64,000 nt of DNA, from positions 42,997 through 106,996 of the forward strand of contig JAIVFU010000016.1 of NCBI GenBank assembly GCA_020829485.1, given 5' to 3'. Numbering within the stretch: position 1 is the stretch's first letter; each line of letters begins with the position of its first letter. The notes below the pieces were generated by a model. The model did no database searches. It was not told where the DNA came from and saw only the letters and a program-made list of their open reading frames with translations. The position numbers and the translations under genes were made by a program. Positions 1 to 8,718 of the stretch are shown piece by piece. The DNA comes from Nostoc sp. CHAB 5834 (GTDB lineage Bacteria; Cyanobacteriota; Cyanobacteriia; Cyanobacteriales; Nostocaceae).

Positions 1-822
1 GAATTCTAAAACGCTAAAACTCACTAATATTGAAATGGTTTCGTAGGATGTGGGAATAATTGGTACAGGATGCAGCCGACGATAGCGATCCACTAGCCAA
101 AACAGTAAGCCGAAATAAGCGATCGCAACTCCTCCCACACCAAAGACTAACCAAAAATTCGTACCATAGCCACTCAACAACAACAGTACACTCAACCCCA
201 AGCAACTCCAAGCTTGTAGTAACCACCCAACGATAGAAAGGGGTTCACCAACAATTAAGCGCTTACTGAGTTGTGTGTATTTTTCTAAATCGATGTCTGC
301 TAAAGTCAGTAACTCACTGCTGTTGCGAAATAATTTTATCAGACGACGTTGGGCGATCGCTTCGGCTTGAGTTGCAGAAAAGCCCAGATTAATCAAACTT
401 GCAACAGTTGCACTATTAATATTTGTAGCCGTCAAGCGGCGACTCATTTCTACTAATCGCAGTTGTTGTTTTGTGTATTCCAGTTCATTAGCATCGGCAA
501 CTTGTTGTTGCTGACGGAAATTTTGCCCCAAATTCCGCAAGATATTTTCATTACCTTGCAATGTAGGGATGCAGAACATCTTACCAATCTGACCGAGATT
601 GCCTAAAATTTTTGCTTGGTTAGAGTTAAAAGTTAAACCAGGTACGCTTAAACAAGCTTCTGTAGAAAACCTCGCATCACTAAAATCTGCTTGGTTGAGA
701 ATGTTCGCACCTTGCAAATTCACCGATTGATTAAACTCGACTTCTCTAAATATGACAGCTTGCTCAAAAGTCGCTTCTGTTAAAAGAAGGAACGTATCTT
801 TGCGTTTAACCTCTGGGTGCAT
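1..822 (-). CDS. Pentapeptide-repeat-like membrane protein, C-terminus cut by window edge
   Basis: Reading the minus strand from the ATG at 820-822 gives an open frame of 274 codons that runs off the left edge with no stop. The first 55 or so residues hold degenerate pentapeptide-repeat sequence (VNLQGANILNQADFSDARF). A helical middle follows, including a stretch loosely like a helix-hairpin-helix (TNINSATVASLINLGFSATQ, then SSELLTLADID). Near the end are two hydrophobic segments (around residues 205-245) and a basic loop DRYRRLHP, so the protein is probably anchored in the membrane. Such pentapeptide-plus-membrane proteins are common in Nostocales and have no established role. It is transcribed in the same direction as the dehydrogenase upstream, with 35 bp between them. 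Confidence 0.75.
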   Translation of the reverse strand, partial: MHPEVKRKDTFLLLTEATFEQAVIFREVEFNQSVNLQGANILNQADFSDARFSTEACLSVPGLTFNSNQAKILGNLGQIGKMFCIPTLQGNENILRNLGQNFRQQQQVADANELEYTKQQLRLVEMSRRLTATNINSATVASLINLGFSATQAEAIAQRRLIKLFRNSSELLTLADIDLEKYTQLSKRLIVGEPLSIVGWLLQAWSCLGLSVLLLLSGYGTNFWLVFGVGGVAIAYFGLLFWLVDRYRRLHPVPIIPTSYETISILVSFSVLEF

Positions 823-857
823 CTATGTTTGAAAAATAAATTATGCAAATTGTTCGA

Positions 858-1862
858 TTAATCGTCGCTAATCAGTAGAACAATTTTACCTGTCACAGAA
901 CCGCTTTCAATTAGTTGGTGTGCCTTGGCTGCTTCTTTTAAAGGAAATTTGTGGCTAACATGGATTTTTAATTTGCTTTCATCGATCCAGGTGGCACATT
1001 GTTCGAGAATTTCTGCATGGTGCTGGAGGCTTTCTTTTAATCCTAGCAAGGCTGGTGTGAGCATTAATTCTAAACCTATGCGGAGATTGCGTTGTCTAGC
1101 AGTTTTCCAAACAGTGTTGGCATCTGGTTCGAGAATCGTCACAATATCACCATATACTCGCACTGCGGGGAAGGTTTTATGAAAGGTTTCGCCGCCTACG
1201 GTATCAAAAGCCAAGTCTACGCCTTCGCCGTTTGTCCAATCTAATGCTGCTTGTACAAAGTCTGTTTGTTTGTAAAAAATTACATGATCTGCACCTAGTT
1301 GTTTGACAAAATTAGCTTTTTCTTCAGAACCCACTGTGGTGGAAACAGTAGCACCTTTGAGTTTCGCTAATTGAATTGCTACATGACCGACACCACCAGC
1401 ACCCGCATGAATCAAAACTCTTTCCCCAGGTTCCAATCGTCCCCGTTCGTATAAAGCTTCCCAGGCAGTGATTAACACTAAAGGCGCTGCTGCGGCTTCG
1501 GCAAAGGAGATAGACGCGGGTTTACGTGCCACAAATCGCTCATCCACAACGGTATATTCAGCATAATTACCTTGGTGTGCGCCCAATCCGCCGTAGCAAA
1601 AATATACTTCATCACCTGGGCGAAAACGGTGAACACTAGCACCCACCGCTTCGACTATACCTGCACCATCACATCCTAAAATTGTCGGCGTGCGATCGGG
1701 GTAGAAACTGCCTCGGCTACGAAGTTTAGTGTCAATGGGGTTAATGCCAGCCGCCACCAAACGCACTAAAAGTTCACTATTCCCTGGAACAGCAGGGTTT
1801 GGCACTTCTTGTATTTGCAGAACTTCGGGACTGCCAGCTGCTGTCATCAAGACTGCTTTCAC
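858..1862 (-). CDS. Zinc-independent MDR-family dehydrogenase (quinone oxidoreductase-like)
   Basis: A 334-residue medium-chain dehydrogenase/reductase, the usual length for NADPH:quinone oxidoreductases. The N-terminal GroES-like half contains GCDGAGIVEAVG, and the Rossmann nucleotide site is clear at about residues 150-165 (HAGAGGVGHVAIQLAKLKGA). The structural-zinc cysteine cluster of alcohol dehydrogenases is absent, which points to the quinone reductase/enoyl reductase branch. It probably reduces quinones or enones with NADPH in the cytosol; the substrate cannot be read. The start is an ATG preceded on the coding strand by a purine-rich AGGAGGAAAG, a strong ribosome-binding site. Confidence 0.88.
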   Translation of the reverse strand: MKAVLMTAAGSPEVLQIQEVPNPAVPGNSELLVRLVAAGINPIDTKLRSRGSFYPDRTPTILGCDGAGIVEAVGASVHRFRPGDEVYFCYGGLGAHQGNYAEYTVVDERFVARKPASISFAEAAAAPLVLITAWEALYERGRLEPGERVLIHAGAGGVGHVAIQLAKLKGATVSTTVGSEEKANFVKQLGADHVIFYKQTDFVQAALDWTNGEGVDLAFDTVGGETFHKTFPAVRVYGDIVTILEPDANTVWKTARQRNLRIGLELMLTPALLGLKESLQHHAEILEQCATWIDESKLKIHVSHKFPLKEAAKAHQLIESGSVTGKIVLLISDD

Positions 1863-2039
1863 AACTCTTTCCTCCTGGCTTTAGATGCACGTTCTTATGC
1901 AACTTTAGCGCAAGAGGGTGGACACAAAGTTATGTTTGAGGGAAAACTGCGATCGCCGATAGCGTAGCGGTAGCAAGTCCGCGAGCGTCATAGACCTGGT
2001 TTTGACTAATCCAAAGAGCTTTTGATGTTCGACAAGATA

Positions 2040-2167
2040 CAATACCGTTCAGTTAAGCCCAAAAACCTTGGTAGAGACGCGAAATTGTACTGGGCTTTGC
2101 CCCGCTACGCTAACGCGTCTCTACAGGTCTAAAATCAGTACCAAAAATCCTTAACCCAAGCGTATTG
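2040..2167. repeat. Degenerate CAATACGG-family MITE-like element
   Basis: Its ends CAATACCGTTCAGTTAAG (2040-2057) and CTTAACCCAAGCGTATTG (2150-2167) are imperfect inverted copies and match the terminal repeat of the better preserved elements at 14383, 55922 and 8259. I see no matching flanking duplication, so it looks old or rearranged. It contains a separate hairpin repeat with arms GTAGAGACGCG (2071-2081) and CGCGTCTCTAC (2114-2124). The rest of the 1863-2227 gap holds only a short GCGTAGCGG-type dispersed repeat near 1950-1990. Confidence 0.55.
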
Positions 2168-2227
2168 ATCTATATGTATCAGGATTTTCGTGAATTGGTA
2201 TAATGAGCAACGAACAATGACCAATGA

Positions 2228-4861
2228 CTAATTAATCAAATCAACGATCGCTTTCACCAATACATCTGGATCTACTGGTTTAGAAATATGCATTTGAAAT
2301 CCTGCTGCTAATGCTTGCTGCTGATTCATTTCGCCTGCATAAGCCGTCAGAGCGATCGCTGGTACGCGTCCTCCTTGCCCTGGCGATCGCGATCGCACTT
2401 CACGCATCAGCATATAACCGTCTGTCTTTGGCATTCCAATATCGCTAATTAAAACATCTGGTATCGACTCAGACAGCGCTTGTAATGCTTCCTGTGCTGA
2501 AGATACGGCAGTTACTTGTACACCGTAGTCTTGCAAAATAAAAGTAATTAAGTCGCGGATATCTGGTTCATCGTCCACTACCAAAACTTGAGTATCGGAA
2601 AGGAGGGAGGATTCAGGTTGATAATCTAAAGACTCATTCTCTTCATGTGTGATCTGTTCATTTCTAACTAAAAGCGGTATTTCAACAGTGAAGGTAGTAC
2701 CCGATCCTTCTCCAGGACTTTCGGCTTGAACATTTCCCCCATGCATCTCTACAACCTTACGCACGATCGCTAATCCTAAACCTAGTCCACCAAACGCCCG
2801 CGTACTTGTGCTATCAGCTTGGCGAAAGTAATCGAACACATAAGGCAAAAACTCTGGGCTAATTCCCTTACCTGTATCGCTGACCTGAATTTGAGCTTGG
2901 TTCCCAACTTCCATCAGTCGAATTTCTATCCATCCGCCTGCTGGTGTAAATTTTACCGCATTGGAAAGTAGATTCCACACAACTTGTTGAAGCCGATTTG
3001 AATCGCCCATCACTTGTCCCAAAGTGGGATCAAATATCGTCTGAATTTGAATTGATTTAGCTTGTGCTGCGAGTTGTACTGTCTCTAATGCGGCTTCAAT
3101 TACCATTACCAAGTTTACTGGACAGATATTCAAGTTTAATTTTCCTTGGAGGATGCGAGACACATCCAATAAATCTTCAATTAGCTGAGTTTGTAACTTG
3201 GCGTTGCGTTCAATGGTTTCTAAGGCGTGCTTAGTGGTTTTTTCATCGAAATTACGAGTTCGCAGCAATTTCGACCACCCCAGAACAGAGTTGAGTGGGG
3301 TTCGCAGTTCATGGGAGAGAACCGCCAGAAATTCATCTTTGACTTTGTTGGCGATTTCTGCTTCTTTGCGTGCTTTCATTTCTCGTTCGAGGAGGCGATC
3401 GCGTTCTTTCTCAACTGATTTGCGATCGGTAATATCCAGTACAAAAGCAACACCATTATTTTTGGAGTCATTCAGCAAGGCTACCCCCAAAACAATTGGG
3501 ACTCGTTTCCCGTCGCGCTGGAGATATTCTTTCTCATAAATTTTAGAAACTCCAGTGGTTTCCACTTCCAAAAGGGCGCGATCGTCTAAATCTTTATATT
3601 CAATAGGAGTAAGTTCTCTCCAATTAATTTTACCCAAAGTGGCATCATCACGAGTGTAGCCAGCTAGCTGGAGAAAGGCATCGTTGGCATCAAGAATAAA
3701 GCCATCCATATTCCAAAAAGCAACCCCGATTAGGTTGGATTCAAACAAACGCCGAAATCTGGCTTCACTTTCGCGTAATATTTTTTCTGCCCGTTTGTGT
3801 TCGGTAATATCACGAGAAACTGTAATTACGCCTTCAATATTTTGGTTAGAATTCCGTAATGGTGTGAGGATGTATTCATAATAATGCACCCCATCAGCAG
3901 TAACATATTTACATTCATCCTTGATTGGCTGCCCAGTTTTCATCACAGCTTGTCGTTGATTATCTACCTGTTCTATAAGGTCTAGGGGTACATCCAGGTC
4001 TTGCAAAGTTTTTCCGACAATATCCTGGGGCTTTAAACCTAGTATAGTAGCTCCATCCCGACTGACATACTGATAGCAACCTCTGCCATTAAAGATATAA
4101 ATGTGATCGACTGAGGCGGTGAGGATGGCATTTAAAATATTTGCCTGTTCTTGCACTTGGGTTGTGAGTTCACGAGTACTTTCTTCTGCTTGCTTGCAAA
4201 CAGTAGTTTCCATACAAACGCCGATCATTCGCACTGCTTGTTTGCGATCGTCGTAGATAAATTTTCCCTTGGCAGAAATCCAATGTACACTTTGGTCTGA
4301 TCGAACTATGCGAAATTCATCGTTGTAGTCAGACTTTTGTTCTAAAGCGTGGGCGATCCCTTGCATTACAGATTGCCTGTCTTCAGGATAAACGCACTTT
4401 TGAAACGTTTCGTAAGGGCCATCAAAACTACCTGGAAGCACACCAAAAAGCAATTCATAATTTTCAGACCAGATGACTTGATTGGTAACAATATTCCAAT
4501 CCCACAAACCCATCTGGGAAACCTCTAGAGCTAGCCTGAGCCGTTCTTCACTCTCCCTCAGCGACGCTTCTACCTGCTGTCGTTCTGCAACTTCTTGTTG
4601 GAGTTGTTCTAAAGTTACTGACACATTTAAGGTTGTGGATGTCCCCTGTTCAAAATGCCGCTTGATATCATATTCGACAGCTTGAATATGGGGATATTCT
4701 AGTGCGATCGCCAGTTTATTTTCTACCTCTATTACTTGCTCCTCAAGTGCTGCTTGCCTTTGCTGATAAAATATTTCTGATTGCTCTAACTCAGCTACAC
4801 GATGCCGCAGAGCTTCTAATTCATCAGTGAGTTGAAAGTTAATTTTATCAACATTTGGCAT
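2228..4861 (-). CDS. Hybrid sensor histidine kinase with multiple PAS domains and C-terminal receiver
   Basis: A soluble hybrid kinase of about 877 residues. It opens with coiled coil (roughly residues 5-100). Three PAS/PAC sensor modules follow at about 110-225, 245-365 and 370-490. The dimerisation and phosphoacceptor motif SHELRTPLNSVLGW is near residue 515 and the ATPase N-box NLLSNAVKFTPAGG near 634. The C-terminal receiver has VLVVDDEPDIRDL and the phosphoacceptor aspartate in ISDIGMPKTDG near 805. There is no transmembrane segment, so the signal is cytoplasmic, perhaps redox, light or a ligand bound by PAS. I prefer the ATG at 4859-4861 over a GTG three codons upstream. No cognate regulator lies nearby. 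The phosphorelay target is unknown. Confidence 0.92.
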   Translation of the reverse strand: MPNVDKINFQLTDELEALRHRVAELEQSEIFYQQRQAALEEQVIEVENKLAIALEYPHIQAVEYDIKRHFEQGTSTTLNVSVTLEQLQQEVAERQQVEASLRESEERLRLALEVSQMGLWDWNIVTNQVIWSENYELLFGVLPGSFDGPYETFQKCVYPEDRQSVMQGIAHALEQKSDYNDEFRIVRSDQSVHWISAKGKFIYDDRKQAVRMIGVCMETTVCKQAEESTRELTTQVQEQANILNAILTASVDHIYIFNGRGCYQYVSRDGATILGLKPQDIVGKTLQDLDVPLDLIEQVDNQRQAVMKTGQPIKDECKYVTADGVHYYEYILTPLRNSNQNIEGVITVSRDITEHKRAEKILRESEARFRRLFESNLIGVAFWNMDGFILDANDAFLQLAGYTRDDATLGKINWRELTPIEYKDLDDRALLEVETTGVSKIYEKEYLQRDGKRVPIVLGVALLNDSKNNGVAFVLDITDRKSVEKERDRLLEREMKARKEAEIANKVKDEFLAVLSHELRTPLNSVLGWSKLLRTRNFDEKTTKHALETIERNAKLQTQLIEDLLDVSRILQGKLNLNICPVNLVMVIEAALETVQLAAQAKSIQIQTIFDPTLGQVMGDSNRLQQVVWNLLSNAVKFTPAGGWIEIRLMEVGNQAQIQVSDTGKGISPEFLPYVFDYFRQADSTSTRAFGGLGLGLAIVRKVVEMHGGNVQAESPGEGSGTTFTVEIPLLVRNEQITHEENESLDYQPESSLLSDTQVLVVDDEPDIRDLITFILQDYGVQVTAVSSAQEALQALSESIPDVLISDIGMPKTDGYMLMREVRSRSPGQGGRVPAIALTAYAGEMNQQQALAAGFQMHISKPVDPDVLVKAIVDLIN

Positions 4862-4912
4862 CTTGCACACCGCTTATAACTAAACAATACCGATTTGAAG
4901 AGTAGGCATCCC

Positions 4913-5024
4913 CTAGTACCGCATGGCGGAAGTCAAAAGTCAAAAGTCAGGCATTCAAAAAGCTTATAGGCTAGACTTTTTGGGGATTTGGAATAGGTGG
5001 TTTATTTATGCCTTACTGTACTAG
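4913..5024. repeat. CTAGTACCGC-family inverted-repeat element, copy 1
   Basis: About 112 bp bounded by CTAGTACCGC at the left and GTACTAG at the right, with a conserved inner part (GGCGGAAGTCAAAAGTCAAA, then AGCTTATAGGC and GGTGGTTTATTTA). Related copies lie at 8128-8217 and 57014-57135, and a left-end fragment at 49604-49637. It fills most of the gap between the hybrid kinase and the rhomboid-like gene. No clear target duplication is visible. Near 5117-5132 is another short dispersed sequence, GATGTCTGACGACAAG, which recurs near 51106. Confidence 0.65.
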
Positions 5025-5153
5025 CTTTAACAGTATCAATTTTTAAGCGAAAAAATGTAATCCGTCAAAAGGCGCATAAGGTTTTAGCCAAAAGACATCT
5101 TGTGAGATTAAGAGCGATGTCTGACGACAAGACACTTTGCATCCAATAATAAA

Positions 5154-5852
5154 TTATCTCTTCAAACGCATAAAACCCGCACCTATCAATATTGCCACAA
5201 CCTGTCCCCAGAAAACAACACCCGATTGGTTTACGCCAACAGGAGGAATATTTAAACTGCCGATGCCATAAAATAATTGTTGCACAAACCACCAAAATAG
5301 ATAGAAAAAAGCTGGAAGTTCGATTGGGATATACAAGATTATTAGTGGCAAGATTGTGTCAATTTTAGCTTTAGGAAACTTCATAATATATGCTCCTAAA
5401 ACAGCTGCGATCGCGCCATTGCTCCCAATCAGTGGTACTGTCAAACTCGGTTCCGCCAGAATTTGCACACAAGAAGCGATCGCGCCAGCAGCCAGATAAA
5501 ATGCAAGATAGCGTCCATGTCCTAGAATATTTTCGACAGTCTTACCAAAAACCCATAAGAATAACAGATTTCCCAATATTTGACTAAAACTGCCATGTAG
5601 GAATATTGCAACAAGTAGTGAAAATGTCCGCAAAATTACAATTATCCAAGCAGCATTGTTGTAAAATAATGCATTTGTAATTGCCCCACTAATTTGGGCT
5701 GGAATCACACCCCAACTATTAACAAAATAACCCAATCCACCACTAAATTCTAGTTGAAGCTCCCATAAAAATACGGCAACATTAATACCAATCAACCAGT
5801 AATTAATAATCGGCTTACTTCGACAACAAATATTATCACTAATAGGAATCAT
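5154..5852 (-). CDS. Rhomboid-fold membrane protein lacking the catalytic dyad (pseudoprotease)
   Basis: A 232-residue polytopic membrane protein that matches rhomboids from its first residues (MIPISDNI, then INYWLIGINVAVFLWEL). The second-helix motif HGSFSQILGNLLFLWVFG keeps the first His and the Asn but has Gln where the middle His is expected. The catalytic GxSG motif reads GSNGAIAAVLGAY, so Asn replaces the nucleophilic Ser. The last-helix His region reads GVVFWGQVVAILIGAG, with no His. Known rhomboids need the Ser and His for proteolysis, so I infer an inactive rhomboid, perhaps a membrane-protein binder or quality-control factor. The start ATG sits just after a heptamer-repeat tract. 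Confidence is high for the fold and good for inactivity. Confidence 0.85.
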   Translation of the reverse strand: MIPISDNICCRSKPIINYWLIGINVAVFLWELQLEFSGGLGYFVNSWGVIPAQISGAITNALFYNNAAWIIVILRTFSLLVAIFLHGSFSQILGNLLFLWVFGKTVENILGHGRYLAFYLAAGAIASCVQILAEPSLTVPLIGSNGAIAAVLGAYIMKFPKAKIDTILPLIILYIPIELPAFFYLFWWFVQQLFYGIGSLNIPPVGVNQSGVVFWGQVVAILIGAGFMRLKR

Positions 5853-5856
5853 ATTG

Positions 5857-5930
5857 ATTAGTCATTAGTCATTAGTCATTAGTTATTCTCCCCCTGCCCC
5901 CTGCCCCCTGCCCCCTGCCCCCTGCCTCCC
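5857..5930. repeat. Two adjacent heptamer tandem repeats
   Basis: Between the divergent rhomboid-like and kinase genes lie about four units of ATTAGTC/TTAGTCA (5857-5886), followed at once by about five units of CCCCCTG (5889-5930). Short tandemly repeated heptamers are typical of heterocystous cyanobacteria. They may vary in copy number between strains. Confidence 0.85.
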
Positions 5931-5995
5931 CTACTCTCCCTTAACGTGTGGCAAGATTGAAATCAGATCGCATCGCACTTAACTAGGCAAACGAG

Positions 5996-8131
5996 ATGCT
6001 GGGAAACACACTTGTAGGAAGATACCAGATTATTAGTAACTTGGGAGGTGGGGGGTTTGGTGAAACTTTTGTGGCAAGTGATACCCAATTACCCGGTTCA
6101 CCTTTATGTGTCGTTAAGAAACTTAAACCCCAGGCAAGTGATCCCGTAACTTTGGAGACAGCTAGGCGTTTATTTGATACGGAAGCACAAGTTCTGTATA
6201 AATTAGGAACTCACGATCGCATTCCCCAACTTTTAGCTTACTTTGAGGATAACGCCGAATTTTATCTCGTACAGGAATTAATCGAAGGGCATGACTTGAG
6301 CCTAGAATTAATCCCAGGTAAAACCTGGAGTCAAGAGCAAGTAATTTCACTTTTACAAGAACTTTTGACAATCTTAGAATTTGTCCATCAACAGAATGTA
6401 ATTCACCGTGATGTCAATCCGCGAAATATTCTCAGACGGCACCCAGATGGCAAATTAATCTTAATTGATTTTGGTGCAGTTAAACAAATTACTACCCAGG
6501 TGATTCTTCCCGAAGGCTCAATTAAAGGTACTGTTGCTATAGGTACGCCTGGATATATCCCTGGAGAACAAGCTCATGGTACGCCAAAATTAAGCAGTGA
6601 TATCTATGCTACCGGAATAATTGCTATTCAAGCTCTCACGGGATTATCACCAGAGGAAATAGTAAAAGATGCTGATACTAATGAAATTATCTGGCACAAT
6701 CAAGCTACAGTAACGCCAGAATTTGCTCAATTCTTAGATAAGATGGTGTGCTACGACTTTCGCCAACGCTATGCTTCGGCAACGTTAACATTACAAGCGC
6801 TGAAAGAGTTAATGCAACCACCCGCCCAGACAATTGCATTAACTCCTATTTCTTTGCCTAAAAATATCAACAAACCTCAACCTAAAAAAGGTATTTTGGG
6901 TAAAATTTTACTAGCAATATTTTTAATTGGGGTTAGCACAATAGCATCAATATTAATTTTAAATCACATTAATTCAAATAACGCCATAGAATTATCCAAG
7001 CAAGGAAATACGCTTTTTGATTTGCAACGCTATCAAGATGCATTAGAAGTATATGAAAAAGCCGTTAATATTAGACCAGATTATGCTCAAGGTTGGAATG
7101 GTCAAGGTAAAACGCTGTCTAAATTAAAAAAATACAAAGATGCGCTAGCGGCGTATGATAAAGCAATTCAAATTCAGCCAGATAATTTTGAAGCTTGGAG
7201 TGGACGAGGTTTTATATTGGGAAATCTACAGCGATATCAAGAAGCGATCGCATCTTTTGACAAAGCCTTACAATTCAATAATGAAAGCTCGGAAGTCTGG
7301 AATGCTAAAGGTGAAGCTTTCAGTAGTTTAAACCAATATGATCAAGCGATTAAATCTTATGAAAAAGCGATTGAATTGAAACCAGATAATTACGAAGCGT
7401 GGTATAAAAAAGGATTAGCCTTACAAAATTCTAACCAATATGAAGAAGCGATCGCAGCATACCAAAAAGTCGTGGATTTAAAACCAGACTACGAGCAAGC
7501 CTGGTATAATTGGGGAAATTCCTTAGTCAATTTGCGACGCTACCGAGACGCATTTACAGCTTATGATAAAGCTGTAGAATACAAGACAAATTATTATCAA
7601 GCCTGGTTTTCTAGAGGTAATGTACTGCTCAATTTACAACGTTATCCAGAAGCGATTGAATCTTTTAATCAAGTAATAAAATATAATCCCAGTAATTATC
7701 AAACATGGTATAATCTGGGTTGGTCGCTGCATCAAACCCAACGCTATGAAGAAGCAATAAAAGCTTATAAAAAAGCAGCGACCCTTAAGCAAAAAGATTA
7801 TCAAGTCTGGTATAATTTGGGAAATTCACAATACATTTTGCAAAAATACGAAGATGCGATCGCGTCTTATAATAAAGCAGTTCGTTATAAACCAGACCAT
7901 TCCGAAAGCTGGTATAGCAGAGGGAATGCGCTATTAAATTTGAAACAGTTTAAAGATGCGATCGCGTCTTACGATCAAGCCATAAAATACAAGCCTAATT
8001 ACCAACAAGCAATAGACGGGCGCAATCAAGCCCAAATTCAACTACAAGGCGAAATATCAAAGCCTAAACCTGTAATTGTGCCAGTTCTCCCATTTCCTAA
8101 TGCTACTAATTCACCGCAAACGACACCCTAA
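5996..8131 (+). CDS. Membrane-anchored Ser/Thr protein kinase with C-terminal TPR array
   Basis: 711 residues. The Hanks-type kinase domain (about 1-275) has a glycine loop (GGGGFGETF), the ATP-binding lysine in CVVKKLK near residue 41, a catalytic loop HRDVNPRN near 138 and DFG near 159. In the catalytic loop the usual Lys after HRD-x is Asn, an atypical feature seen in some cyanobacterial kinases. One transmembrane helix (about 300-323, GKILLAIFLIGVSTIASILI) separates the kinase from about ten TPR units (roughly 330-690), so the TPR part should face the periplasm if the kinase is cytosolic. The C-terminus is proline-rich. The TAA stop lies within the left end of an inverted-repeat element. 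Substrates are unknown. Confidence 0.93.
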   Translation: MLGNTLVGRYQIISNLGGGGFGETFVASDTQLPGSPLCVVKKLKPQASDPVTLETARRLFDTEAQVLYKLGTHDRIPQLLAYFEDNAEFYLVQELIEGHDLSLELIPGKTWSQEQVISLLQELLTILEFVHQQNVIHRDVNPRNILRRHPDGKLILIDFGAVKQITTQVILPEGSIKGTVAIGTPGYIPGEQAHGTPKLSSDIYATGIIAIQALTGLSPEEIVKDADTNEIIWHNQATVTPEFAQFLDKMVCYDFRQRYASATLTLQALKELMQPPAQTIALTPISLPKNINKPQPKKGILGKILLAIFLIGVSTIASILILNHINSNNAIELSKQGNTLFDLQRYQDALEVYEKAVNIRPDYAQGWNGQGKTLSKLKKYKDALAAYDKAIQIQPDNFEAWSGRGFILGNLQRYQEAIASFDKALQFNNESSEVWNAKGEAFSSLNQYDQAIKSYEKAIELKPDNYEAWYKKGLALQNSNQYEEAIAAYQKVVDLKPDYEQAWYNWGNSLVNLRRYRDAFTAYDKAVEYKTNYYQAWFSRGNVLLNLQRYPEAIESFNQVIKYNPSNYQTWYNLGWSLHQTQRYEEAIKAYKKAATLKQKDYQVWYNLGNSQYILQKYEDAIASYNKAVRYKPDHSESWYSRGNALLNLKQFKDAIASYDQAIKYKPNYQQAIDGRNQAQIQLQGEISKPKPVIVPVLPFPNATNSPQTTP

Positions 8132-8217
8132 TACCGCAAGGCGGAAGTCAAAAGTATTATGGAATAAGCTCTTTAGGGATTTTAAATGGTTGCTCTATTT
8201 ACGCCGTGGCGTACTAG
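8128..8217. repeat. CTAGTACCGC-family element, copy 2, supplying the kinase stop codon
   Basis: It begins CTAATACCGCAAGGCGGAAG at 8128 and ends GCGTACTAG at 8217, matching the copies at 4913 and 57014. The kinase TAA stop (8129-8131) is formed by the first bases of the element, so its insertion may have set the present C-terminus of that protein. Confidence 0.6.
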
Positions 8218-8285
8218 TAAATTAACAATTTTAAATTCTGAATTGTTAACAACACTCTCAATACGGTTCGGTTAATAATATTTGT

Positions 8286-8408
8286 AACGCGATGTGCAAC
8301 TTAATTTTTGACCTCTTTCCTGCTCTTGAGAGGCTTTGAATTCTCCCCCTTCCCTGGTAGGGAAGGGGGCTGGGGGGTTAGGTTCGAGTAAAAGTTGCAC
8401 ACAGCGTT
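8286..8408. mobile_element. Nested inverted-repeat element with AACGCGATGTGCAACTT ends
   Basis: The arms AACGCGATGTGCAACTT (8286-8302) and AAGTTGCACACAGCGTT (8392-8408) are near-perfect inverted copies. The hexamer ATTTGT occurs immediately on both sides (8280-8285 and 8409-8414), a plausible target duplication. Its core holds a C/G-run hairpin (CCCTTCC...GGAAGGGGG). It appears to have inserted into the surrounding CAATACGG element. Confidence 0.55.
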
Positions 8409-8412
8409 ATTT

Positions 8413-8488
8413 GTAGGTTGGGTTGAACTTTAGTGTTACCCAACAAACCCCGCTCTTAGGTTGGGTTTCGTTCCTCAACCCAACCTAC
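8413..8488. repeat. GTAGGTTGGGTT inverted repeat
   Basis: Bounded by GTAGGTTGGGTT and AACCCAACCTAC. A second copy sits at 44300-44369, also nested inside another element. Both keep the inner GGGTT/AACCC pairs, so the transcript could fold into a long hairpin. Confidence 0.6.
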
Positions 8489-8718
8489 ACATTTTTATTT
8501 TTTGGACTTAACCGAACCGTATTAACAACACTTCTTATAGCCAATAATTGGAATTTTAGTTGATTTTAAAAAATATTAAATAAAAACTTATAATCGTGAC
8601 ATTACTATAAATTTCTTGTTTATTTTATCAAAAGCTGTGAGCATCGGTAGTTTCTTGGGCAATCTAAAGATAACCTAGAATTTCTTCTTGCCGAACTATG
8701 CCATTAAGGAGCTAACCC

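Larger units (their letters stand above)
8259..8524. mobile_element. CAATACGG-family MITE carrying two nested inverted repeats
   Basis: Terminal repeats AATACGGTTCGGTTAA (8260-8275) and TTAACCGAACCGTATT (8508-8523) are perfect inverted copies. The flanking 10-mers ACAACACTCT (8249-8258) and ACAACACTTC (8525-8534) agree at 8 positions, consistent with an aged 10-bp target duplication. Inside are two further inverted repeats (8286-8408 and 8413-8488). There is no transposase frame, so the element would need one supplied in trans. Confidence 0.7.

Noticed and set aside
8246..8532. 11-bp direct repeat TTAACAACACT as target duplication of the 8259 element
   Set aside because: The right copy overlaps the terminal repeat by two bases; the 10-bp reading flush with the element ends (8 of 10 matching) fits the family better.
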